From positions 1 through 5,792 of the forward strand of contig CAYRJN010000227.1 in NCBI GenBank assembly GCA_964424545.1: a DNA stretch of 5,792 nucleotides, read 5' to 3'. This DNA is from JAUVIB01 sp964424545. Lineage in GTDB: Bacteria > Calditrichota > Calditrichia > Calditrichales > Calditrichaceae. Shown piece after piece: positions 1 to 5,792 of this stretch (position 1 is its first letter; every line of letters begins with the position of its first letter). The notes under the pieces were generated by a model. The model ran no database searches and was not told the origin of the DNA. It saw only the letters and a program-made list of their open reading frames with translations. The position numbers and the translations under genes were made by a program.

Positions 1-646
1 AAACTTTATAACGGATTACGACTTTTCGTCCTTCTTTACTTACGGGCATTCGCGTGGGATCGCGGCGGCTGCGATTTATAAAAGTGATAATTGTATCCTC
101 TTTTTGGGAGAAATGCCCCCATACCAAAGCATTATAAATACGGTGTATCTCTTTTTTTTCAAACTGCGCCCGTAGCGCATGATAGGCCTGATCATTTTTT
201 GCTATCACAAGCAAACCCGTAGTATATTTATCGAGCCGGTGAATAATTCCAGGGCGATCGGTTCTTCCTATCATAGCCAGTTTATCGGTATAATTAAGCA
301 ATGCGTTAACCAACGTATCATTTTCCGTTCCTTTGCCGGGATGCACTGTCAATCCAGCCGGCTTATTAATCACAAGTAGCGCTTCGTCTTCATAAACAAT
401 ATCGAGAGGGATATCGGCTGCGTCTAAGCCGCGCGTTTCGTCTTCAAGCGTAAGAGAAATCTCATCTCCTTTTTGAAGGATATAACCGCTTTTAACGCTT
501 TTGCCGTTTAGCAAGATATTATTTTTCTTTATCTGTTTATTAAAATAGGAACGGGTTCTATGGGGAAATGACTTTGCCAAAAACAGATCAAGGCGTTCGC
601 CTGCTTCTCCTTCATATTTAACATATACGGGAAGATTATCAAACAT
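1..646 (-). CDS. rluD: RluD-family 23S rRNA pseudouridine synthase, 3' end cut by window
   Basis: An open frame of 215 codons runs from ATG at 646-644 to the window edge without a stop, so the C-terminus is missing. Residues about 17-66 look like an S4 RNA-binding domain (ERLDLFLAK, then LLNGKSVKSG). The RluA-type catalytic domain follows: INKPAGLTVHPG at 93-104 and the catalytic motif HRLDK at 136-140, with Asp139 as the expected catalytic aspartate, the same number as in E. coli RluD. The family isomerises uridines to pseudouridine in 23S rRNA; RluD itself modifies the helix 69 loop (U1911/1915/1917). RluC or another RluA-family paralogue is possible, but the S4 domain and the HRLDK context favour RluD. 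Complete relatives have about 300-325 residues, so roughly 100 are missing. The ATG lies inside the end of lspA (8-nt overlap) and has no clear Shine-Dalgarno, which suggests translational coupling. The family assignment is strong; the exact target uridines are inferred. Confidence 0.93.
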   Translation of the reverse strand, partial: MFDNLPVYVKYEGEAGERLDLFLAKSFPHRTRSYFNKQIKKNNILLNGKSVKSGYILQKGDEISLTLEDETRGLDAADIPLDIVYEDEALLVINKPAGLTVHPGKGTENDTLVNALLNYTDKLAMIGRTDRPGIIHRLDKYTTGLLVIAKNDQAYHALRAQFEKKEIHRIYNALVWGHFSQKEDTIITFINRSRRDPTRMPVSKEGRKVVIRYKV

Positions 647-1205
647 TAGTCGAGTTTACGGCTGTTTTTGAAGTTTTTTTTAAAGGGTCGCCTTCAAAAA
701 GAATATATATAACGATTAAAATCATCCCACCGGAAACAGCCATATCGGCAACGTTAAAAACCCACCAGCGGGTAAGATTAAAAGCGGGTGTATTAAACCC
801 AAGTAGAGAAAATGAGGGCAAATGTATATTAAAAAAATCGAAATCAAGGAAATCCACCACTTTACCGTAGATAAAACGATCCGTTAAATTGCCTATGGCT
901 CCGGCCGTTATAAAAGACAAAGCCAGCTGCAAAATCCATCCTTCATTACGAATTTTATAAAGATAATAGAAAACCAAAATGACGGCAATAATCGAAAAAC
1001 CGAAAAATACCGTCTGATTACTAAAACGGATACCCATGGCCATACCCGGATTTTCCACATAAGTCAAGCGAAAAAAATCGCCAATTACGGATATAGATTG
1101 ACCAAGATACATCGTGGATTTTACAATGTATTTACTAAGCTGATCGACGACAACCAAAGAAGCCACAATCAAAAACATATATTTAGCGTGAAAATTCTTT
1201 TTCAT
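639..1205 (-). CDS. lspA: Lipoprotein signal peptidase II (prolipoprotein signal peptidase)
   Basis: This inner-membrane aspartyl protease (family A8) cleaves the signal peptide from diacylglyceryl-modified prolipoproteins after Lgt. The 188-residue frame has four hydrophobic segments, roughly 8-28, 65-83, 91-107 and 156-171, as expected. Conserved blocks are visible in order: DQLSK (21-25), ENPGMAMG (51-58), GAIGNLTDR (102-110), VVDF (116-119) and FNVAD (150-154). Asp118 and Asp154 correspond to the catalytic dyad of the P. aeruginosa structure; Asn106, Asp109 and Asn151 are the other conserved polar residues. The loop between VVDF and FNVAD is about 35 residues, against about 18 in B. subtilis or P. 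aeruginosa. The C-terminus is a short hydrophilic cytoplasmic tail. The ATG at 1205 follows the dksA stop by 17 nt with only a weak, distant GGGA upstream, so translation may depend on dksA read-through. The 3' end overlaps rluD. Function is near certain. Confidence 0.97.
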   Translation of the reverse strand: MKKNFHAKYMFLIVASLVVVDQLSKYIVKSTMYLGQSISVIGDFFRLTYVENPGMAMGIRFSNQTVFFGFSIIAVILVFYYLYKIRNEGWILQLALSFITAGAIGNLTDRFIYGKVVDFLDFDFFNIHLPSFSLLGFNTPAFNLTRWWVFNVADMAVSGGMILIVIYILFEGDPLKKTSKTAVNSTNV

Positions 1206-1222
1206 TATATCGACTATTCCCG

Positions 1223-1597
1223 CTACGATTCGTTAACTTTGCAATCATAACAAATCGTCGTCGTCGGAACGGCTTCAAGACGTTCTTTACCGATAAGTTC
1301 TCCGCAAGAACGGCAAATACCGTATGTTCCGTTACTGATACGCAGCAAGGCGTCGTCAAGCTGTTTGAGATACTTTTCATCGCGCGAAGCAAATAAAAAG
1401 GCTTTTTCTCGCTCCATGGCATCCGTACCTTGGTCAGCCATATGATAGGAATACGCGGAAGAATCGCCTGAAGCTTCCTTAGTATTTTTGTCAACAACCG
1501 TGGAACGGTAATAATCCAGACTGTCCATTATCTTTTTTCGTTTTTCTTTAACCAGCCCTTCAAAATATTCTAAGTCTTTCTTACTTAATTTTGCCAT
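1223..1597 (-). CDS. dksA: DksA/TraR family C4 zinc-finger RNA polymerase-binding regulator
   Basis: This 124-residue protein matches the DksA/TraR family. Its charged N-terminal half (about 1-85) should form the two-helix coiled coil that enters the RNA polymerase secondary channel. The tip region carries the acidic signature MADQGTDAMERE (53-64, Asp55 and Asp59). A C4 zinc finger follows: Cys95 and Cys98 (GICRSCGE), then Cys116 and Cys119 (ICYDC), with the typical GKERLEAVPT between them. E. coli DksA has 151 residues; this shorter form is usual in several other phyla. DksA works with ppGpp to adjust rRNA and amino-acid promoters, but the exact equivalents of E. coli Asp74/Ala76 cannot be fixed by eye, so ppGpp synergy is inferred only. 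The ATG at 1597 has a good Shine-Dalgarno (CGGAG at 1604-1608, 6-nt spacer). The gene follows ileS by 71 nt, where a likely promoter lies, and precedes lspA by 17 nt. The symbol is used in the family sense. Confidence 0.93.
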   Translation of the reverse strand: MAKLSKKDLEYFEGLVKEKRKKIMDSLDYYRSTVVDKNTKEASGDSSAYSYHMADQGTDAMEREKAFLFASRDEKYLKQLDDALLRISNGTYGICRSCGELIGKERLEAVPTTTICYDCKVNES

Positions 1598-1603
1598 TAT
1601 TTT

Positions 1604-1608
1604 CTCCG
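1604..1608 (-). promoter_or_regulatory. Shine-Dalgarno of dksA
   Basis: The minus strand reads CGGAG ending 6 nt before the dksA ATG at 1597. It is the clearest ribosome-binding site in the left half of the window and fixes this start. Confidence 0.75.
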
Positions 1609-1629
1609 TGATTTATTATTTTTCACCCC

Positions 1630-1646
1630 ATTATAACCCTTATAAT
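1630..1646. repeat. 17-bp perfect inverted repeat in the ileS-dksA gap
   Basis: The plus strand reads ATTATAA, CCC, TTATAAT: two perfect 7-bp arms around a 3-bp centre. The arm nearer dksA contains the -10 hexamer of the putative dksA promoter. The arms are all A/T and no T-run follows in the transcription direction, so it is unlikely to be an intrinsic terminator. It could be an operator, or simply a -10 element repeated on both strands. Confidence 0.55.
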
Positions 1647-1659
1647 CCGCTCTCGACAA
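1630..1659 (-). promoter_or_regulatory. Putative sigma70-type promoter for dksA-lspA-rluD
   Basis: The minus strand has a consensus -10 hexamer TATAAT (complement at 1630-1635). Upstream, after an 18-nt spacer, TTGTCG (complement at 1654-1659) matches the -35 TTGACA at four of six positions. A transcript would start near 1623 and give a leader of about 25 nt ending in the dksA Shine-Dalgarno. The -35 lies just beyond the ileS stop at 1669, so dksA and the genes after it could be expressed apart from ileS. AT-rich gaps can give such matches by chance, and the -10 overlaps a palindrome, so this is a prediction from sequence only. Confidence 0.5.
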
Positions 1660-1668
1660 AGGAAAAAC

Positions 1669-4600
1669 TCAATCTGTTTTTATCAACCCGATTGTGATTT
1701 CTTTATCTTCGATGATTACGTCCCTTTTAAAATCGGCGGATACATCTTCTATACTGATTTTATCAGCTAAAGTTTCATTGGCAATATAATCTTTTTCCAT
1801 ATTAACCGCTTTCTCCATTTTATCCGCTAATCCGTCAAGTTGAATATAGATCCGATCGGTTACTTCAAAACCGGCTTCTTTGCGTAAATTTTGTATACGA
1901 TTAACAAATTCTCTTGCCAAACCTTCGGCGGACAGCTCCTCGCTTAATACCGTATTTAAGGCCAGCGTCAAATTATTATCCGAATAAGCCGCAAAACCTT
2001 CTTTGGCTTTAGCGTCAATAAGCACGTCTTCTTTTTCCAGTTTAAATTCATGTCCGTCAACGGAAATATTCTCATATCCGTTTTCGTGCAAACTTTTTAT
2101 CTGCTCTATGCTAAATTCCTTAACGGCCGCCGCTAACTTGCCCATTAATTTACCAGCTTTGGCGCCCAAAGTTTTAAAATTGGGTTTGGCCGTAAGATTC
2201 ATTATTTTCGTTACATCATCTGCAAAAGTAATTTTTTTAACATTCAGCTCTTCGCAAATCAAGTCACTCATCGCCTCAATCCGCTTTTTTTGCGTCTCAC
2301 CGTCAATTACAACTGCCAATTCCGACAACGGCTGACGTACTTTTATCTGCGCTTCGTTGCGTAAAGCCCGCGCAGCCGAAACAATCTGCTGAGCATAGGA
2401 CATTCTTTCCTCTAACGCCAAATCAATTCGCGCTTTTCGGTCGTCATCCAATTGAGGATAATGACAATGGTGTACACTTTCACAATCGGAATTTTTATGG
2501 AGATTTTGATAAATCTCTTCGCTGATAAACGGCGCATAAGGTGCAATTAATTTAACCACATTAATTAGAACCTCATAAAGCGTTTGATAAGCCGCTATTT
2601 TATCGTCGCTGTCACCCGATTTCCAAAAACGGCGCCGGTTGCGACGAACGTACCAGTTAGAAACATCGTCAATAAGATAATTAGCCATAACACGAGCCGC
2701 GCGCGTCAAATTAAATTCTTCAAAATGACGCTCTACCTGATTAATAACCGAATAGAGTTTTGATAATATCCAGCGATCAATCTCCGGTCGTTTTTCAAAA
2801 GGAACCGCTTCAACCGTCGGATCGAATTTATCTACATTAGCGTACAGTACAAAGAAAGAATAGGTATTCAGCAGCGTATTTAAAAATTTACGCTGTACTT
2901 CCGCCACACCGTCAGGATCAAACTTTTTGGGAATCCATGGAGCGGAAACGGTCATTAGATACCAGCGAATGGCGTCGGCTCCATATTTTTCAATCATCTC
3001 TTGCGGCACGACGGCGTTGCCGCGCGTTTTACTCATCTTTTGGCCGTTTTTATCAAGAATCAATTCATTTACGACAATATTTTTATAGGCCGGTTCGTCA
3101 AATAAAAGCGTTGAAATGGCTAATAAAGAGTAAAACCATCCGCGCGTTTGATCGATACCCTCGCAGATAAAATCGGCCGGAAAACTGCGTTCAAATTTTT
3201 CTTTATTTTCAAACGGATAATGCCACTGGGCAATGGGCATACTGCCCGAATCGAACCAGCAATCTATCACCTCTGGCGTACGGCGCATGTCGCCGCCGCA
3301 TTTTTCACATTTAAAAACGATGTCGTCTACATAGGGCTTATGTAAATCAACGTCATCCCTCGTGCGCTTTATTCCGCTTATGTCTTTTTCCAGCATCTCG
3401 TCAATGGAGCCCACGGAAGTTTTATGACCGCATTCACCGCAAATCCAAATATTCAAAGGCGTGCCCCAGTAGCGGTCGCGCGAAAGGCTCCAATCCACAT
3501 TATTCTTTAACCATTCGCCGAAACGTCCTTCGCCCACTTCTTTTGGATACCAATTGATCTGAGCGTTATTTTTAAGCAGGGCTTCTTTGAATTTTGACGT
3601 TTTGATATACCATGATTCGCGCGCATAATAGAGCAGCGGCGATTGACAACGCCAGCAATGGGGATAACTGTGCTCGATTTTTGTTTTACGCACCAAAATA
3701 CGGCGCTTCTTTAACGTATCGATGATCAGCGGATCGGCGTCTTTCACAAACATCCCCGCCCAATCGCCAACCTCTTTCTCAAATGCGCCTTTTTCATCTA
3801 CCGGTCTAATAACGGGTAAATCGTATTTACGGCCGGCTCGGTTATCGTCTTCGCCGAAGGCCGGAGCAATATGTACAATACCTGTTCCGTCCGTTGTGGT
3901 AACAAAATCGCCTTCGATTACATAAAAAGCGTCTTTATCCACCGAAATATAATCAAAAATGCGTTTATAGCGTTTGCCAAGTAAATGGTTTCCGCTGAAT
4001 CTTTCTACGATTTCATATTCGTCCTCTTTAAACATAGAAGATATCAAAGCTTCAGCCATAATGTAATGTTCGCCGCTCTGCAAATCTTTCAATTTTACGT
4101 AATTCACTTTGGGATTGACGGCTAAAGCCACATTGGAAATCAGTGTCCACGGTGTAGTTGTCCATACTAAAAAATAGGTTGCCGGTTCATCCTGAAGTTC
4201 AACGCGAATATAAATAGACGGATCTTTAACGTTTTTATAGCCCTGCGAAACCTCGTGGCTGCTTAACGGCGTTTCACAACGCGGACAATAGGGCAGTATT
4301 TTAAAGCCTTCATAAATAAGGTCTTTATCCCACAATTGTTTTAAAATCCACCAAACGGATTCGATATAATTATTTTCAAAAGTGATATAGGGATCGTCCA
4401 AATCCAACCAATAACCGATGCGTTTTGTCAGTTCGTCCCAATCGTTTTTATAGGTGAATACGCTGTTGCGGCACATAGCGTTAAACTCGCCGACGCCGTA
4501 CTCCTCTATCTGATCTTTACCGTTTATTTTCAACTGTTTTTCAACTTCGATTTCGACCGGCAAACCATGCGTATCCCAGCCTGCTTTGCGGTTTACATGA

Positions 4601-4830
4601 AAGCCCTTCATGGATTTATAACGACACACCACATCTTTTACCGTTCTCGACATCACATGATGGATACCCGGTTTTCCATTGGCAGTAGGCGGTCCTTCAA
4701 AAAAAACGAAATTTTCACCGCCCTTTGTCAACTCAAGACTTTTCCGAAAAATATCCTTCTTTTCCCAGAACTCTAAGATCTTCTCTTCTAACTTTGCGTA
4801 ATTAATTTTACTTTCAACTTCACGAAACAT
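1669..4830 (-). CDS. ileS: Isoleucyl-tRNA synthetase, type 2 (IleS2-like), with GIHH in place of HIGH
   Basis: This class I synthetase charges tRNA-Ile with isoleucine in the cytoplasm. Its 1053 residues are close to the T. thermophilus enzyme and to full family length. In order it shows: the N-terminal catalytic half with PPTANG and then GIHH (55-58) where HxGH normally lies; GWDTHGLPVE (84-93); a CP1 editing domain with WTTTPWT (223-229) and GTGIVHIAPAFGEDD (315-329, editing Asp at 328/329); DCWFDSGS (523-530); and KMSKT (598-602). Two zinc sites match T. thermophilus spacing: Cys182/185 with Cys392/395, and Cys464/467 with Cys508/511. The anticodon-binding helical domain follows (about 680-840), then a C-terminal region (about 870-1053) like DUF5915. 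The C-terminal Cys4 finger of type 1 IleS is absent. These traits mark the type 2 (eukaryote-like) class, often resistant to mupirocin. The ATG at 4830 has AAGGTG at 4835-4840. The gene starts 22 nt after the phosphorylase stop and is probably co-transcribed with it. Confidence 0.98.
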   Translation of the reverse strand: MFREVESKINYAKLEEKILEFWEKKDIFRKSLELTKGGENFVFFEGPPTANGKPGIHHVMSRTVKDVVCRYKSMKGFHVNRKAGWDTHGLPVEIEVEKQLKINGKDQIEEYGVGEFNAMCRNSVFTYKNDWDELTKRIGYWLDLDDPYITFENNYIESVWWILKQLWDKDLIYEGFKILPYCPRCETPLSSHEVSQGYKNVKDPSIYIRVELQDEPATYFLVWTTTPWTLISNVALAVNPKVNYVKLKDLQSGEHYIMAEALISSMFKEDEYEIVERFSGNHLLGKRYKRIFDYISVDKDAFYVIEGDFVTTTDGTGIVHIAPAFGEDDNRAGRKYDLPVIRPVDEKGAFEKEVGDWAGMFVKDADPLIIDTLKKRRILVRKTKIEHSYPHCWRCQSPLLYYARESWYIKTSKFKEALLKNNAQINWYPKEVGEGRFGEWLKNNVDWSLSRDRYWGTPLNIWICGECGHKTSVGSIDEMLEKDISGIKRTRDDVDLHKPYVDDIVFKCEKCGGDMRRTPEVIDCWFDSGSMPIAQWHYPFENKEKFERSFPADFICEGIDQTRGWFYSLLAISTLLFDEPAYKNIVVNELILDKNGQKMSKTRGNAVVPQEMIEKYGADAIRWYLMTVSAPWIPKKFDPDGVAEVQRKFLNTLLNTYSFFVLYANVDKFDPTVEAVPFEKRPEIDRWILSKLYSVINQVERHFEEFNLTRAARVMANYLIDDVSNWYVRRNRRRFWKSGDSDDKIAAYQTLYEVLINVVKLIAPYAPFISEEIYQNLHKNSDCESVHHCHYPQLDDDRKARIDLALEERMSYAQQIVSAARALRNEAQIKVRQPLSELAVVIDGETQKKRIEAMSDLICEELNVKKITFADDVTKIMNLTAKPNFKTLGAKAGKLMGKLAAAVKEFSIEQIKSLHENGYENISVDGHEFKLEKEDVLIDAKAKEGFAAYSDNNLTLALNTVLSEELSAEGLAREFVNRIQNLRKEAGFEVTDRIYIQLDGLADKMEKAVNMEKDYIANETLADKISIEDVSADFKRDVIIEDKEITIGLIKTD

Positions 4831-4834
4831 ATTT

Positions 4835-4840
4835 CACCTT
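4835..4840 (-). promoter_or_regulatory. Shine-Dalgarno of ileS
   Basis: The minus strand reads AAGGTG, with the AAGG core ending 6 nt before the ATG at 4830. It lies inside the 22-nt gap after the phosphorylase stop. That gap is too short for a T-box leader or a separate promoter, which supports co-transcription of the two genes. Confidence 0.65.
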
Positions 4841-4852
4841 CACACCATTTCA

Positions 4853-5689
4853 TTATTCAATTCGTTTAACCAATTCTTTCATTAATAACGTCAATTTAGG
4901 TTCTGCTTTATTGGCAGTCTCTATGATCTCGCTTAACTCCACTTTTTGCAAAGCATCAGGAAAGCATTCGTCGGTAATCACCGATACGGCAAAAACGTCC
5001 ATACCCGCATGAACGGCGGCGATATCCTCGGGAATAGTCGACATTCCGACGACATCCGCTCCAATACCGCGTAAAAATCGATATTCTGCGCGTGTTTCCA
5101 AATTCGGCCCCGATACCGCCGCATAAACGCCTTTTTGAACCTTTATTCTATTCTCCAAAGCGACCTCTTCGGCCAGCTCTATCAGGCGTCGGGAATAGGG
5201 TTCCGACATATCGGGAAATCTCGGCCCGAACTCGTCAAGATTTTGCCCTATAAGCGGATTATCACCCAACAGATTGATATGATCATCCATAATCATCAAA
5301 TCACCTTTGGAAAACTGCGGGTTAAGACCGCCGCAAGCATTGGATATTAACAGCGTTTTTATGCCCAATTTGCGCATAACCCGCACAGGGAATACGATCT
5401 CCTGCATTGTATAACCTTCATAATAGTGAAAGCGTCCCTGCATAGCGAGAACATATTTACCGTTTATTTTACCGAAAATCAGTTTTCCCGCATGACTTTC
5501 AACGGTAGAAATAGGAAAATGGGGAATATTTTTGTAATCAAAACGTGCAATAACATTAATCTCGGCAATTAAGCCGCCAAGCCCGGTTCCCAATATGATT
5601 CCGATAGACGGCTTTTCCTCTATTTTATTATTTAACCATTCTGCCGCTTCATTAACTCGTTGTAAATATTTGTATTTGTCCCAGCCCAT
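4853..5689 (-). CDS. punA: Purine nucleoside phosphorylase, trimeric (PNP/MTAP superfamily)
   Basis: This cytoplasmic enzyme splits purine (deoxy)nucleosides with phosphate to free base and (deoxy)ribose 1-phosphate in purine salvage. With ATG at 5689 the protein has 278 residues, typical of the trimeric class. Seen motifs (human PNP equivalents in brackets) are: GTGLGG 34-39 (phosphate loop, Ser33), His66 (His64), GRFHYYEGY 85-93 with Arg86 and His88 (Arg84, His86), NACGG 117-121 (Asn115/Ala116), Tyr189 (Tyr192), GPNLET 194-199 with Glu198 (Glu201), and GMST 215-218 (Met219). Glu198 to Asp240 has the same spacing as human Glu201 to Asn243, so Asp240 replaces the base-binding Asn. Leu252 falls about where human His257 contacts the 5'-OH. 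Both changes lean toward methylthioadenosine phosphorylase, but the rest is PNP-like. The substrate range is therefore uncertain: inosine/guanosine, possibly adenosine or MTA. A TTG at 5692 also opens the frame, but the AAAGG site fits the ATG better. ileS follows after 22 nt. Confidence 0.93.
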   Translation of the reverse strand: MGWDKYKYLQRVNEAAEWLNNKIEEKPSIGIILGTGLGGLIAEINVIARFDYKNIPHFPISTVESHAGKLIFGKINGKYVLAMQGRFHYYEGYTMQEIVFPVRVMRKLGIKTLLISNACGGLNPQFSKGDLMIMDDHINLLGDNPLIGQNLDEFGPRFPDMSEPYSRRLIELAEEVALENRIKVQKGVYAAVSGPNLETRAEYRFLRGIGADVVGMSTIPEDIAAVHAGMDVFAVSVITDECFPDALQKVELSEIIETANKAEPKLTLLMKELVKRIE

Positions 5690-5695
5690 CAATAG

Positions 5696-5700
5696 CCTTT
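5696..5700 (-). promoter_or_regulatory. Shine-Dalgarno deciding the phosphorylase start
   Basis: The minus strand reads AAAGG. It ends 6 nt before ATG at 5689 but only 3 nt before the in-frame TTG at 5692, so ATG is the preferred start and the protein has 278 rather than 279 residues. Confidence 0.6.
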
Positions 5701-5715
5701 AATATAAATTTTCAC

Positions 5716-5792
5716 CTATTTTTTGTCGGCCTTTTTCATCTTTTTTAACTTTTTCTTCTCTTCTTTCAGTTTTTTCTTCTCTTCTTCAAGCT
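5716..5792 (-). CDS. C-terminal end of an unknown protein with a Lys/Glu-rich heptad tail (partial)
   Basis: Of the three minus-strand frames entering from the right edge, only this one stays open to a natural position just before the phosphorylase. It gives 24 whole codons from 5790 and a TAG stop at 5718-5716; both other frames hit TGA within about 30 nt. The visible tail is built of EEKKKLK repeated twice (5764-5784 and 5743-5763), then a lysine-rich end, ADKK. Leucines seven residues apart suggest the end of a charged helix or coiled coil. The two 21-nt units differ at three positions, which suggests a recent or constrained duplication. It ends 26 nt before the phosphorylase ATG, so it is probably the upstream gene of the same operon. 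The fragment is too short and compositionally biased to name a family, and low-complexity sequence could stay open by chance. Confidence 0.6.
   Translation of the reverse strand, partial: LEEEKKKLKEEKKKLKKMKKADKK
5743..5784 (-). repeat. Two tandem 21-nt units encoding EEKKKLK
   Basis: Units 5764-5784 and 5743-5763 encode the same seven residues. They differ only in one Lys codon (AAA/AAG) and the Leu codon (CTG/TTA), or 18 of 21 bases identical. The array may continue past the window edge, where the frame is preceded by further Glu/Leu codons. Confidence 0.6.

Noticed and set aside
179..379. 66-residue plus-strand frame at the left end
   Set aside because: It is antisense to the RluD catalytic domain, including the HRLDK motif, so the minus-strand reading explains this DNA.
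1183..1497. 104-residue minus-strand frame overlapping dksA and the lspA start
   Set aside because: It lies in another frame of dksA, has no ribosome-binding site or recognisable domain, and dksA itself has full family motifs.
1598..1668. Intrinsic terminator after ileS
   Set aside because: The only symmetric element has all-A/T arms and no T-run after it on the minus strand, so a promoter or operator is more likely.
2003..2335. 110-residue plus-strand frame, and other plus-strand frames near 2937, 3148, 3722 and 4567
   Set aside because: All are antisense to ileS, which is intact over its full length with every expected motif; they are shadows of its codon pattern.
4831..4852. T-box leader controlling ileS
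   Set aside because: The gap before ileS is only 22 nt and holds just a ribosome-binding site. A leader upstream of the whole operon would lie outside the window.
5135..5350. 71-residue plus-strand frame
   Set aside because: It is antisense to the phosphorylase and shows no domain or start signal.
1..5792. Mobile element, CRISPR array, defence or biosynthetic system
   Set aside because: All the DNA is accounted for by tightly packed, same-strand housekeeping genes, with no repeats, transposase, integrase or foreign-looking gene visible.

Overview
The window is a compact bacterial housekeeping block with every gene on the minus strand, so transcription runs from high to low coordinates. It suggests an AT-leaning bacterium. 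The order ileS - dksA/traR - lspA is familiar from the Bacteroidetes/FCB side of the bacterial tree (established knowledge). The one promoter I can read looks sigma70-like (TATAAT) and not like the Bacteroidetes -7 element. A non-Bacteroidetes FCB-type lineage such as Calditrichota or Ignavibacteria is therefore my best guess, but it is an inference and not a firm assignment.

Layout in transcription order: (1) 5716-5790, the last 24 residues of an unknown protein with a Lys/Glu heptad tail. (2) 4853-5689, a trimeric-type purine nucleoside phosphorylase. (3) 4853 to 4830 is a 22-nt gap, followed by ileS at 1669-4830, a 1053-residue type 2 isoleucyl-tRNA synthetase. (4) A 71-nt gap with a likely promoter overlapping a palindrome. 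(5) 1223-1597, a DksA/TraR zinc-finger RNA polymerase regulator. (6) 639-1205, lipoprotein signal peptidase II. (7) 1-646, a RluD-like 23S rRNA pseudouridine synthase that overlaps lspA by 8 nt and runs off the left edge of the window. No gap is longer than 71 nt, so no stretch over 300 bases lacks a gene.

The genes probably form one or two co-transcribed units: the unknown gene, pnp and ileS, then dksA-lspA-rluD from an internal promoter. Together they serve purine salvage, isoleucine charging, transcriptional response to nutrient state, lipoprotein maturation and ribosome modification. I found no mobile element, CRISPR array, RNA gene, phage feature or defence system.

The most notable feature is in IleS. 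The catalytic class I signature HxGH is replaced by GIHH (residues 55-58), the swapped GxHH form known from mupirocin hyper-resistant IleS2 enzymes. A second point is the nucleoside phosphorylase, which has Asp where human PNP has the base-recognising Asn243. I see no convincing wholly new system here.
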